A DNA stretch of 36,204 bases from NCBI RefSeq assembly GCF_029946505.1, contig NZ_JARZHG010000065.1, positions 1 through 36,204 of the forward strand, in the 5' to 3' direction. A program made the position numbers and the translations under genes. The notes under the pieces are model-generated. The model was not told where the DNA came from. It did not search any database and saw nothing but the letters and a program-made list of their open reading frames with translations. Below are positions 24,136 to 32,660 of the stretch, piece by piece. Each line of letters opens with the position of its first letter. Within the stretch, counting starts at the first letter, position 1. This DNA is from Polyangium sp. y55x31 (GTDB taxonomy: Bacteria > Myxococcota_A > Polyangia > Polyangiales > Polyangiaceae).

Positions 24136-26440
24136 TCGATCCGGTGCACTGTTCGCGTTTCTCCTGCTCGTGCTCTCGTCGCTCGTGGCCACGCACGCCG
24201 TGGCCGAAGAGGACGAGGGCGAACAGGCGTCGGAAGAAGCCCAGGCGGCCGAAGGCGAGGGGAGCGAGGAAGGGAAGGGGAGCGAGGGCGAAGAGGGCGA
24301 AGCGAAAACGTCGCCCGAGGCCCCCACGACGCAATTCGACGAGGTCATGAAGCTCAACGCGCCTCCAAAGGGCGAGGGCCAGGCGAAGCCCGAGGCGAAC
24401 GAAGCCGAACCCGCCGCGGAAGGCGGCACCGCGACCGTGCCGCTCGCCGAATACACGGATCTCGCCCGCCGCGCGGCGCGCATTCGGAAGACCCGCGCGA
24501 CGTTCGCGGCGGCGCCCGTGGTCCTCGGCGCCGCGTCGTACGACGGCGAGGTCGAGGGCGGTGTGCTCGCGCTCCGGGAAAAACTCGTCGTCACGCTCGC
24601 CGGCGACGGCCTCAAATTCGTGCCGCTCGTGGGCGACGACGTCGCGCTCGTCTCGGCCACCGCGGACGGCGAGCCCATCGGCGTGACGCGCAGGCCCGGG
24701 TATCACGTCTGGGTCACCGATCGCAAAGGCGTCGTGACCGTCGAGCTCTCGCTCCTCGTGGGCCCGCGCGGCGGGCGTGGATCCATCGAATACGCATTTC
24801 GGTCGGCGCGCACGCCGAGCACGCGCGTGGCGATTCGCCTCCCCTCGGAGGGCCTCTCGCCCCGCTTCGACGGCGCCGTCGTGAGCGAGGTCCGCCCCGA
24901 GCGCGGCGGCACCACTGCGCGCGCCACGCTCGCGCCCACGACCGAGATCCGCGTCGTCGGCTTCCGCGACGTCGGCGGCGTCGAAACCCCGGGCGCCGCG
25001 CGCGCCGTCGCCGAGACCGTCTCTCTCCTCAGCATCGACGAGCGCGCCGTCGAGCTCTTCACCGTCGTCCGTTACACCATTCTCCGCGGCGCGATGCAAT
25101 CGTTCGAGGTCGCGCTCCCCGACGGCGTCGAGGTCGTCTCCGCGGAGGGCGAGGGCGCTTTCCATTCCACGACCGAACGCAAAGACGACGGAATCCTCCT
25201 TCGCGGCGAGACCGCCTTCCCGATCGAGGGCACCTACGAGCTCTCGCTCCGCCTGCGCCTGCGCGGCGGCGCCGGCAAGGATCGCGTGATGGCGCGCCTC
25301 CCGCATTGCCTCGGCGTCGAGCGCGAGCACGGCTGGCTCGCCGTCGAGGTCCCCGGCAAGCTGCGTATCAGCGAGACCTCGCGCGAGGGCCTCGTGGCCG
25401 TCGCCGTCCCCGAGCTCCCGACCGAGGCACGCGCGAGCGCGGTGAGCCCGATCCTCGACGCGTACCGTTATCACGCGGCGTCGCCCGCGCTCGGGCTCTC
25501 CGTCGAGCGTTTGCCCGAGCAGGAGCTCGAAGAGGGCGCGATCGATGTCGTCGAGGCCACGAGTGTCCTCGCGGCCGAGGGCAAGCTCGTCACGGACCTG
25601 CGCGTCGTCCTTCGTAATGCCTCTCGCCCGAGCCTCGCGCTCGGCTTGCCGCCGAACACCGAGGTCCGCGCCGTCCGCCTCGACGGCGAGCCCGCGCGGC
25701 CGAGCCGCGGCGAGGACGGGAAACTCCTCTTGCCGCTGCAACGCTCGCGCGGCGCCGATCACGAGGAGCCCATCACGCTCGACATCGTCCTCGAATCGAG
25801 CCTCCCTCCGCTCGGGCTCCTCGGCGCGCCCGAGGTCGCGCTTCCTGCGCTCGACCTCGGCGTGGCCGCATTGCGGTGGCGTCTCCATCTGCCGGCCCAC
25901 AATGAATACATGGACCTCCGGACCGACGTCCCCGCCGAGGTCTACGCCGGCGCCGCGAGCTGGCACAAACCGCCGCATTTGAAGCGCGCGGTGCGCTGGA
26001 ACGAATCCGAGGAAGGCGAAAGGCGCGAAGCCCCCGCCGTCGCGCCCACGTGGACCGAGCTCATTGCCGCGAGCACGGAAAAGTCGCACGTGCGGTACTG
26101 GGTCGGCCCCGGCACCGTCGTCCGCGCCCGCGTCCCGTTCGTCCGGGGCTACCTCCTGCTCCCGCTGAAGTTTGCCTTCGTGCTCGCCTTCTTCGCGGGG
26201 ATCGGCTCGTTCCTCTACCGGCGCGCCGGACGCAATCGCGCCGCCGCGGGAAAACCGCGCACCTCGCTCGTCGAGCTCGCCGTGCGTTTGCCCGGGCGCA
26301 TCAAGGCCTTCTGGCGGCGACAAACCTTTTCGCGGCCCCTCGCCGCGCGCGTGGCGCTCCTCTCGCTCGGCTTCGTCGCCGCCCTTGGCTTCTTCGTGCA
26401 CCGGTTCGGCAAGCTCGTGCAGGCGCTTCTTTCCGGCTGA
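24125..26440 (+). CDS. Large membrane protein with acidic linker, second of the tandem paralogous pair
   Basis: A 771-residue protein with a signal peptide (LFAFLLLVLSSLVATHAVA, residues about 9-27). A strongly acidic Glu/Ala/Gly linker covers residues 28-100. Long beta-rich modules follow, and hydrophobic segments lie near the C-terminus (LLLPLKFAFVLAFFAGIG, VALLSLGFVAALGFFV). Short segments line up with the preceding protein in the same order: TVPLAEYTDL with TLPLSRWRAL, PDGVEVVSAEGEGAF with PQGVEVLRVEGDAVL, PALDLGVAALRWRLHLPAHN with PGLDVDTTKAVWHVYLPSSH. It lacks the LysM domain. GGAGG lies before ATG 24125, inside the end of the preceding gene, indicating coupled translation. The two proteins probably act together at the cell envelope; their role is unknown. 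Confidence 0.78.
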   Translation: MQRNRSGALFAFLLLVLSSLVATHAVAEEDEGEQASEEAQAAEGEGSEEGKGSEGEEGEAKTSPEAPTTQFDEVMKLNAPPKGEGQAKPEANEAEPAAEGGTATVPLAEYTDLARRAARIRKTRATFAAAPVVLGAASYDGEVEGGVLALREKLVVTLAGDGLKFVPLVGDDVALVSATADGEPIGVTRRPGYHVWVTDRKGVVTVELSLLVGPRGGRGSIEYAFRSARTPSTRVAIRLPSEGLSPRFDGAVVSEVRPERGGTTARATLAPTTEIRVVGFRDVGGVETPGAARAVAETVSLLSIDERAVELFTVVRYTILRGAMQSFEVALPDGVEVVSAEGEGAFHSTTERKDDGILLRGETAFPIEGTYELSLRLRLRGGAGKDRVMARLPHCLGVEREHGWLAVEVPGKLRISETSREGLVAVAVPELPTEARASAVSPILDAYRYHAASPALGLSVERLPEQELEEGAIDVVEATSVLAAEGKLVTDLRVVLRNASRPSLALGLPPNTEVRAVRLDGEPARPSRGEDGKLLLPLQRSRGADHEEPITLDIVLESSLPPLGLLGAPEVALPALDLGVAALRWRLHLPAHNEYMDLRTDVPAEVYAGAASWHKPPHLKRAVRWNESEEGERREAPAVAPTWTELIAASTEKSHVRYWVGPGTVVRARVPFVRGYLLLPLKFAFVLAFFAGIGSFLYRRAGRNRAAAGKPRTSLVELAVRLPGRIKAFWRRQTFSRPLAARVALLSLGFVAALGFFVHRFGKLVQALLSG

Positions 26441-26478
26441 GCACGTCGGTCCTCCTCGCGCCCGGCGGCGATCGCGGT

Positions 26479-26484
26479 TACCCT
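26479..26484 (+). promoter_or_regulatory. -10-like box 11 nt before a lipoprotein gene
   Basis: TACCCT within GGTTACCCT fits TAnnnT and is followed after 11 nt by ATG 26496. No ribosome-binding site is seen between. It belongs to the recurrent short-leader pattern of this window. Confidence 0.3.
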
Positions 26485-26495
26485 CCGCCTCGGGC

Positions 26496-27536
26496 ATGCG
26501 TACTTCCCTACCGCCGCTTTTCGCCGCTCTCACGCTCGTGGCCGCCGCCGTCGCGGCTTGCGCCGGTGCGCCGTCCCCGAGCGTGGGACACACGGCCCCG
26601 CTCGTGGAGGACGCGGGGCCCGTGGACGCGGTTGCCGACGCCCGTGATGCCGAACCTCCCGCGCTCGCCACCGCGAAGGCGACCACGGCCGAGGATCCCG
26701 AGCTCGCGCGCATCGCGGCACTTCCCGAGGCCGAGCGCCTGGCCTATGCCCGCGCGCGGCTGCCCGAATTGAACGACCTCCGCAGCGGCACGACGCCGGT
26801 GGACTTTTCGAGGTTCTCGAAGGCCGGCCCAACGCTCGCGCTTTTCGTTCCCGAAGAGCTGCTCCAGCATGGCGCCGCGTCGCCGCCGAGGCTTTGCCGG
26901 CGTGTCGTATTCGAGGTGCAGCCCGACACCCTTCAGGCCGAGATCCCGCTCGACGGCGGTGAGGGCCGCCCGACGCTCACGCGCTCGGGCTCCTTCGAGA
27001 ATCTCGTGCTCGACCGGAATGTCACCTTCTCTGGGCCGCACAGGCGAACGATCGAGACGGACGCGCGCGGCCGGAAAACCGAATCGATGGCAGCGATTGG
27101 ATCGGCGTTTTCTCCGCCCGGCGCGCTCTTCGAGATTCGCGACGATGCGATCCTTTATGGCGCGACGCCCGTCTCCGCGCAGGCCGTGTGCACGGTGTAC
27201 GAGGAGCGCCCGTGCGCGGAGACCGACGGCGGCGTGGGCGCTTGCGAGCGGTGCACGCACCGCGGGGCGAAGCTTTGGTCCAAGGACGCAGCGCATCGCT
27301 TCGGGATTGCGGTCGCCCGTGGGCGGAGGGGACCGGCCGAAGGCGAGCCGCTCCCCGCCTGCGCGGCCTGCCCCGCGGATGCCCTCACGGCCGAGATTCC
27401 CCGGATCAATCGCGCGCTCGCCGGCCTCCATTTCGAACATACGCCCACGGGCCCGTGGCCGGCGTTTTTCACGAAACGCGAGGCTTGCGTCGAGGCGGCC
27501 CGAAAGCACGCGGAGGAGGCACGGCGATTGGAATGA
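26496..27536 (+). CDS. Lipoprotein of unknown function
   Basis: A 346-residue protein with signal peptide and lipobox VAAC (Cys22), so likely an outer-membrane or periplasmic lipoprotein. After a short linker rich in Ala/Asp, the protein has alternating strands and turns with no recognisable domain. The last third has Cys-rich segments (VCTVYEERPC, GACERCTHRG, ACAACPADAL) and a final helical segment. ATG 26496 is chosen because the signal peptide begins there; the open frame extends upstream into the preceding gene. It lies 55 nt after the tandem membrane proteins and may or may not be in their operon. No ribosome-binding site is visible. Confidence 0.7.
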   Translation: MRTSLPPLFAALTLVAAAVAACAGAPSPSVGHTAPLVEDAGPVDAVADARDAEPPALATAKATTAEDPELARIAALPEAERLAYARARLPELNDLRSGTTPVDFSRFSKAGPTLALFVPEELLQHGAASPPRLCRRVVFEVQPDTLQAEIPLDGGEGRPTLTRSGSFENLVLDRNVTFSGPHRRTIETDARGRKTESMAAIGSAFSPPGALFEIRDDAILYGATPVSAQAVCTVYEERPCAETDGGVGACERCTHRGAKLWSKDAAHRFGIAVARGRRGPAEGEPLPACAACPADALTAEIPRINRALAGLHFEHTPTGPWPAFFTKREACVEAARKHAEEARRLE

Positions 27537-27561
27537 CAGGCGGCCAGGCGCTCAACCTTTG

Positions 27562-27663
27562 GCATCGACCGCATCGCGGTCGATGCACCCTCGGTCCAGG
27601 GCTGCGCCCTGGTTCGGGTCCAGGGGCGAAGAGCCCCTGGTCGGGCCCGGGGTGAAACCCCGG
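27562..27663. repeat. Array of four consecutive hairpins between two convergent genes
   Basis: Four perfect inverted repeats follow one another: GCATCGACCG/CGGTCGATGC (27562-27586), CCAGGGC/GCCCTGG (27596-27612), CCAGGGGC/GCCCCTGG (27620-27640) and CCGGGG/CCCCGG (27647-27663). Three share the CCAGGG or GGGG core and a TCGGG-like link. No T-run follows. It resembles intergenic REP/BIME-like elements known in high-GC genomes, and it may terminate transcription from both sides. Confidence 0.6.
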
Positions 27664-27688
27664 CGATACGCTTCCCTGTAAAATTCCC

Positions 27689-28129
27689 TCAGCGGAACCG
27701 GATCGAGGGCGGCGGGCTATCGTGGTCGTCGTCGAGGAACCACTCGATCCATGGCATTGCGGCTTGCTCCGAGGCGAAGAGCTTCGTCGGGACGGCGGGC
27801 TTCGAGACGGTGATCACGAAGTTGCCGATCATGTTGCTCACCGGCGAGCTGCCCGTGATGACTGCGACGCATTTACACACGGCCGGGACGTCGGGGCTCA
27901 CCCAGAATTTGCGCACTGCGTGGTCTGCGCCGCGCAGGCCTCGTTCGTCGACGAGCAGGGGGCGCGGCTGTCCGCCGCCGAGCTTTTTGGCCGCCTCGAA
28001 ATCCTCTTCGGCGTCCTGCAGCGTGTATTCCGCTCCGTCCTTCGTCACCTTTTTGACGAATCCGCGCGGATCGTACGAAAGCACGGCTCCTCGCGTCACT
28101 ATCTCGACCGGAACGTCGCTCGAAACCAT
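27689..28129 (-). CDS. STAS/SEC14-like (DUF7793-type) protein
   Basis: A 146-residue protein encoded directly after the PAS-STAS regulator, with a 1-nt overlap (TAATG) and GGAGGAG upstream. Features run in order: MVSSDVPVEIVTRGAVLSYD, YTLQDAEEDFEAAKKLGGGQPRPLLVDERG (the helix then strand of a STAS-like fold, with DERG at the end of the strand), KFWVSPDVPAVCKCVAVITG, SNMIGNFVITVSKPAVPTKLFASEQAAMPWIEWFL. The last part is the usual FxSExxAxxWL end of SpoIIAA-like proteins. It is likely a small partner of the regulator in a signalling module. The biochemical activity is not known. Confidence 0.75.
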   Translation of the reverse strand: MVSSDVPVEIVTRGAVLSYDPRGFVKKVTKDGAEYTLQDAEEDFEAAKKLGGGQPRPLLVDERGLRGADHAVRKFWVSPDVPAVCKCVAVITGSSPVSNMIGNFVITVSKPAVPTKLFASEQAAMPWIEWFLDDDHDSPPPSIRFR

Positions 28130-29277
28130 TATGAACTCCTCCTGGGAGCCTCGGCCTTCTGTGCCTTGCGGTTCATCGAGAGCGCAATGCCGCTCTTCAG
28201 CGTGCTGCACGTCCTGACACCGGGCAAATCGAGCCCCATGTCGACGAGGGTTTTCGCCACTTCGGCGCGCAGGCCCGTGAGGACCACGTCCACGCCGAGC
28301 ATACGCGCCGCGTGTGCTGCGCGGACGAGCGCGTTCGCCACGTCCGCGTCCACCACCGGTACTGCTGTGATGTCGAGGATCGCGACGCGCGGCTGGATCG
28401 TCGCGATGCCTCGCAGGAGGCTTTCGATCACCTGATCGGCGCGCTCCTGATCGAGTGTACCCACGAGTGGCATCACCACGATCTCGTCGGTGATCGGGAT
28501 GAGCGGCGTGCTCATCGTCCGGATGAGATCGTTCTTCGCTCGGATCGCTTCCTCGAGGCGCATGCGCTCTTCTTCGGCGCGCTTCCGATCCGTGATGTCG
28601 CGCAGAACGCACACGAAACCTTCGATCGCGCTGCCGTTCTGGAGCGGCGAGGTCGACACCGAGGCCTCGAGGACTGTGCCCGACTTCGTCAGGCACTGCA
28701 TCTCGTGCCCGTGGAGCGCGAGGATCTGCGCTGGATCGTGCTCTTCCAGGAAGAGCGTGCTCACGGGCTTGCCGATGAGCTCGCGATCGCTGAAGCCGAG
28801 CAGCTCCGTCGTCGCGCGGTTCACGGTTCGCACGAGCCCTGCGGCGTCGACGACGACGAGCGCGTCTGCCATCGAGGCGAAGACGCTGTCGAGGTAGGCG
28901 CGCGAGACTGTCGAGCTTTGCAGCTCCTCGCGCAGCATGTTGAGCCCTGCTGCGATCCCGTCGAGCTTGTCGTTCGAGGTGCTGATGGAGGCGCGGGCCT
29001 CGAAGTTCAGCGCTGCGAGCTGCACGACCACGTTCGTCAGCGTGGCGATTCGCTCGTCTTCGGACTTGCGTTCGGTGAGGACCTTGCTGCCGAGGGCCTC
29101 GATCTCGCGGAGGATCTCGCCGACGAGCCCTCCGCGCTCGCGGCTCGGGAACACGAGATCCCCGGCGCGCAGGCGCCGCAGCATGGTGACGGCTTCGCGC
29201 AGACCGGCGTCGCTCGGCGGCCCCGCGCTCGGGGGCGGCCAATCTCGTCGTCCGTCGTCACGATCGTCTGTACCCAT
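28129..29277 (-). CDS. PAS-STAS sensor/regulator, RsbR-like
   Basis: A 382-residue soluble protein: N-terminal helical/coiled region (about 25-130), a PAS domain (about 130-240: YLDSVFASMADALVVVDAAG, RTVNRATTELLGFSDRELIG, VCVLRDITDRK), a coiled linker (KRAEEERMRLEEAIRAK) and a C-terminal STAS domain (about 258-372: VVMPLVGTLDQERADQVIE, ILDITAVPVVDADVANAL, LTGLRAEVAKTLVDMGLDL). This matches RsbR-type stressosome or STAS regulators, which sense a ligand or redox state through PAS and pass it on by phosphorylation of STAS. Here the residue after the Asp of VVD is Ala, where many have Ser/Thr; the later Thr in EVAKT is retained. A TATGCT box lies about 35 nt upstream. No kinase gene is adjacent. 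Confidence 0.85.
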   Translation of the reverse strand: MGTDDRDDGRRDWPPPSAGPPSDAGLREAVTMLRRLRAGDLVFPSRERGGLVGEILREIEALGSKVLTERKSEDERIATLTNVVVQLAALNFEARASISTSNDKLDGIAAGLNMLREELQSSTVSRAYLDSVFASMADALVVVDAAGLVRTVNRATTELLGFSDRELIGKPVSTLFLEEHDPAQILALHGHEMQCLTKSGTVLEASVSTSPLQNGSAIEGFVCVLRDITDRKRAEEERMRLEEAIRAKNDLIRTMSTPLIPITDEIVVMPLVGTLDQERADQVIESLLRGIATIQPRVAILDITAVPVVDADVANALVRAAHAARMLGVDVVLTGLRAEVAKTLVDMGLDLPGVRTCSTLKSGIALSMNRKAQKAEAPRRSS

Positions 29278-29339
29278 CGCTGTCTTACGGGGACCGAACT
29301 GCCTGGCGCGGGAGCATATACCGACACCGCGGCCCTTGG

Positions 29340-29897
29340 CTAGCCGACGCGCGCGGCGAACGCGGCAAGCGAGAGCACTTCGCCGTGGAACGGCTGCGTC
29401 ATGTCGACGAACGACATCAGGTTCGCAGCGGCGCCTGGCTCACCGATCGGCGGCCACGGCGGCGGTGGTTTACGGAACGTACCGTCCGGCAGGTGCATGT
29501 GTGAGCGGTCCGAGGCGAACGTCTCCACGAAGAGATCGGCCGGGACGACGCGGAACGAGGGCAAGTACGGCGATGGTACGCCCGGGTGGAAGCTTGCGCG
29601 CAGCCACTCCATCGCGGGCAGGGGTACGCCGAGGGTGCAGTCGACGTCCCAGATCTCCAGGGGATCCCGGACGAGCAGGACGACGTGGTAATCCCAGACG
29701 ATGGGTTTGCCCCGGCCTGCCTTCTGGTACCACATGGGACAGGCGCGCTCCGCGTTCGAGATGAACACCACGTCGCGCCGGAGGTGTGCGAGCGCGGGGT
29801 CCCGGCAGAGTTGCCAGACGTTCTCCTCGCAATAAAAGGGCTGGCGCAAAAGACGCGGCGCGCGGGTTTCTTCGCGCTCATCCGCGCGTCGTTTCAT
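29340..29897 (-). CDS. Protein N-terminal glutamine amidohydrolase (NTAQ1-like)
   Basis: A 185-residue cytoplasmic enzyme of the NTAQ1 family, which deamidates an N-terminal Gln of a protein to Glu, in eukaryotes making it a substrate for degradation. The match is strong: YCEENVWQLC with the catalytic Cys23, FISNAERACPMWYQKAGRG, VWDYHVVLL with His71, WDVDCTLG with Asp84 as third member of the triad, FASDRSHM, and RKPPPPWPPIGE. All three triad residues and the FASDRSHM segment are conserved, so it is likely active. Length is close to the eukaryotic enzyme (about 205). Start ATG 29897; a GAGG is 9 nt upstream. It is followed after 62 nt by the PAS-STAS gene. Confidence 0.9.
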   Translation of the reverse strand: MKRRADEREETRAPRLLRQPFYCEENVWQLCRDPALAHLRRDVVFISNAERACPMWYQKAGRGKPIVWDYHVVLLVRDPLEIWDVDCTLGVPLPAMEWLRASFHPGVPSPYLPSFRVVPADLFVETFASDRSHMHLPDGTFRKPPPPWPPIGEPGAAANLMSFVDMTQPFHGEVLSLAAFAARVG

Positions 29898-30011
29898 GGC
29901 GAGGACCTCGGAGCAATCATCGTAACCCGGATGCGTCGCGGCGCGGAAGGCGGAAGCGACGGCTCGGCCCGCGCAGACGGCGAAAGCGCGTTCCGTGGCG
30001 CTGGCCTACCG

Positions 30012-30020
30012 TGCTAGCGT
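30012..30020 (+). promoter_or_regulatory. Extended -10 element 8 nt before the TPR membrane protein
   Basis: TGC-TAGCGT is identical to the box before the gene at 1938 and is followed after 8 nt by ATG 30029. No ribosome-binding site fits. A leaderless transcript is likely. Confidence 0.35.
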
Positions 30021-30028
30021 GGCCGGCG

Positions 30029-32644
30029 ATGGCCGCCCCGCCCCTGCCGCTGCCGATTGCGGCGCTCGTTCGACGCGCGCGCAACGCCACGGACCCGACC
30101 CGGAAGCACCTCGCTTCGTATTACGCCTGGGAGGCGAGCATCCGCCTCACGGTGGCCGCCGAGCCGCCCGCGGATGTGAGCACGCTCGGCATGCCCTCGA
30201 CGGGGCACTGGGTGAAGGCGATGCCGCCGCGGCCGGGGAGCCTCACGGATCCGGCGCTTCTCGCGCTGCACGCCCTCCTCGCGGAGGTCGGGACCGACAG
30301 CCGGCAGGCGCCGAAATCGACGAACGCGCAGAAGCTGCTCGCGCTCCTTCCGGCGTACCGGAACAAGGTCATCGGGCACGGATCCACGCGGAACGACGCG
30401 TTCAATCAGGAGGCGGCGCGGGTCTTTCTGGAAGCGATCGAACCCGCGTGGCGCGCCGGGGTGTTTTTCCCGTCGGATGCCGTGCTGGTGTTCGTGGAGA
30501 AGGTGGAGATTGGCGCCGACGGTGACCGAAAGGCGCAGATCGTGCGGCTCGAAGGCCTCGCGTCCGAGCGCGAGGGCGAGGCGCAGGCGGGGGAGGACAT
30601 TCTACCGGGCCGCGTGTATCTGCGGAAGGACGGCCATTTCGCGTCGCTCCACCCGTGGGTGCTGTTCGAGGGCGGCGAGGAGCGGGAGCGGGCGCTCTTC
30701 TTCAATGGATATCGCAACGCGGCCGAATACCTCGATTACGCGAGCGGCGACGTGGTGAAGAGCAAGGCGCTCGTGGCCGCGTTTCCGTCGCTCGACGCCG
30801 ATGTCGGGGCGCTCGTGGCCGGCGGGGACAAACGCCCGTCCGGGCCGGGGTCGCGCAAGCCGTCGTCCGCGCCGCGCCCGGCCGAAGGGGCAGGGGAGGC
30901 CGAGGAAAAGGCTGCGGCGGGCGAGGCCGCGGCGGCCGTGAGCCAGGAAAAACCCGTTGCTGTACCAAAAAAAGCGCGGCCCGGCTGGCTTTTCCCGGTC
31001 CTCGGGGCCGCGGCGCTTTCGATTGGCGGGGTCGGGGTTTGGCTGGGTTCGAAGGGGACCTCCGGGTCGAAGCCGTCCGCGGACGTCGCGGTGAGCGCGT
31101 CCGCCGCCCCGGCCGAGGAGGACCTGATCCCGAGGATCTCGCAGGATCCTGCCCTCCAGGCCGAGTTCCGGCACGGGATGGAGAGCCTGCTCCAGGCGGA
31201 CGTATACGGCGCGGAGACGGCCCTGCTCACGGTGCGGGACAAGGCGCCGCGCGAGCCTTGGCCCCACGTCGGGCTCGCCATCGTCGCCGCGCTGCAGAAG
31301 CATTTCGAGGACTCGACCCGCGAGCTCGACGAGGCGATTGGCCTCGCCCGCGGGGCCACGGGCCGCGATGCCGAGCTGATGGGGATCCTCGACATGTCGG
31401 ACGAGGACGCCGCGAAGGGGCTCGCGGCATGGGAGGCGTTCCGGGCCAAGCACCCGAAGTTTTTCTTGGCACATCTGTTCGTCGCTTATTATTTCATGTA
31501 TCGGGGGACCGTGTCGGAGGGCATCGCCCGATACGAAGCGGCGCGCGCAATCGACGGCCGGCACGCGCTCACCCATGTCCTCGAATCCTGGCTCTACATG
31601 GATTCGGGCAAGCTCCCCGAGGCGCTCTCGGAGGCGGGGAAGGCGCTCGAAATCCAGGGCGCTTCCCCCTGGATCGTGGCGCAGCGCGGGATGGTGCGGA
31701 TGCGCATGGGCGACACCGCCGCGGCGAGGGTGGATCTCGAGCAGGCGATCGCCCGGCGAGGGCCCTTTTTGGCGCACGTGACCTACGCGTTTTCGCTCCT
31801 TTCGACGGGGAAGAGCGAAGACGAGGCGCTGTTTCCGCGCGAGCGCCAGACCTTGCTCGACACGAAAAACGCCGACGATCGGCTCGCGTTCATGTGTACG
31901 CACCCGCTCGTGCTCCTGCGCGAGGGACGCGCGCGCGAGGCCGACGCCTTGCTCGAAGAGGCCGCCGCGTTCGCCGTGGAGAAAGGCAAACAAGGCACCC
32001 TCCTCCGCTGCGTGCTCTTGCCTGCCTACAGCGACGTGGTGCTCGGCCGCTTCGACCAGGCGGAGGCGAAGTTCGGCAAGGTTTCGAATGTTTGGGAGGG
32101 TTTTGGGCTCGCGAAGACCGACGAGGCGAGGGCGAAGATCATGCTGAAGGGCCTGAAGGGCATGGTCGCGCTGGAGAAGGGCGATTTCGCGCGTGCCGAG
32201 GGCGAGCTCGCCGAGCTCAAGCGCCTCGCGTCCGGTGGAAATGACGAGCTCGTCTATGCCGTCGCCGTCGCCCGGAAAGAGGACGTCGTCATTCCGGACA
32301 CGCCCGAGGCGCGCGGGAATTTCCCGCGATTCCGGCGGATGCACCTGCAAGCACGCTCCTTCGAGCTCCGGGGCAAGCTCGACGAGGCCGAGCGCGCCTA
32401 CGGAAAGATCCTCGCCGAGCGCGAGAAATGCGCGAAACGCGTGTTCGACATGCACCTGCTCTGCGGGCCCTACGTCGCCGACGCTTTCGTTCGGCTGGCG
32501 GAGCTCCAGGCGAAACGCGACGCCAAGGCGGAGGCCCTTTCGACGCTCGACACGCTCGCTGCGTTCTGGCCTCGCGCGGACCCCGATTTGCCGTCTCTGA
32601 AGCGCGCGGCCGCGGTGCGGAAGAAGCTCTCGCCAGGCAAGTGA
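30029..32644 (+). CDS. Membrane-anchored TPR protein with HEPN-like motif in the N-terminal domain
   Basis: An 871-residue protein. Residues 1-260 form a cytoplasmic-looking domain with YYAWEASIRLTVAA, then Arg111-Asn-Lys-Val-Ile-Gly-His117, which matches the HEPN Rx4-6H motif with Asn after Arg. A second half follows with SLHPWVLFEGGEERERALFFNG and YLDYASGD. A Pro/Ala/Glu linker (270-317) leads to one transmembrane helix at about 318-340 (LFPVLGAAALSIGGVGVWLG). From about 375 to the end there are TPR-like helical repeats (for example AHLFVAYYFMYRGTVSEGIARYEAA without its ends). Topology would place the TPR part on the other side of the membrane from the HEPN-like domain. Start ATG 30029 follows the -10 box; longer frames run into the divergent gene. 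Confidence 0.75.
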   Translation: MAAPPLPLPIAALVRRARNATDPTRKHLASYYAWEASIRLTVAAEPPADVSTLGMPSTGHWVKAMPPRPGSLTDPALLALHALLAEVGTDSRQAPKSTNAQKLLALLPAYRNKVIGHGSTRNDAFNQEAARVFLEAIEPAWRAGVFFPSDAVLVFVEKVEIGADGDRKAQIVRLEGLASEREGEAQAGEDILPGRVYLRKDGHFASLHPWVLFEGGEERERALFFNGYRNAAEYLDYASGDVVKSKALVAAFPSLDADVGALVAGGDKRPSGPGSRKPSSAPRPAEGAGEAEEKAAAGEAAAAVSQEKPVAVPKKARPGWLFPVLGAAALSIGGVGVWLGSKGTSGSKPSADVAVSASAAPAEEDLIPRISQDPALQAEFRHGMESLLQADVYGAETALLTVRDKAPREPWPHVGLAIVAALQKHFEDSTRELDEAIGLARGATGRDAELMGILDMSDEDAAKGLAAWEAFRAKHPKFFLAHLFVAYYFMYRGTVSEGIARYEAARAIDGRHALTHVLESWLYMDSGKLPEALSEAGKALEIQGASPWIVAQRGMVRMRMGDTAAARVDLEQAIARRGPFLAHVTYAFSLLSTGKSEDEALFPRERQTLLDTKNADDRLAFMCTHPLVLLREGRAREADALLEEAAAFAVEKGKQGTLLRCVLLPAYSDVVLGRFDQAEAKFGKVSNVWEGFGLAKTDEARAKIMLKGLKGMVALEKGDFARAEGELAELKRLASGGNDELVYAVAVARKEDVVIPDTPEARGNFPRFRRMHLQARSFELRGKLDEAERAYGKILAEREKCAKRVFDMHLLCGPYVADAFVRLAELQAKRDAKAEALSTLDTLAAFWPRADPDLPSLKRAAAVRKKLSPGK

Positions 32645-32660
32645 TCGCCGCGAGGGCGAA

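Noticed and set aside
23972-26713. A 913-residue minus-strand frame across the tandem membrane proteins
   Set aside because: Antisense shadow with no signal peptide or domain, while the plus-strand frames have signal peptides, a LysM domain and a ribosome-binding site.
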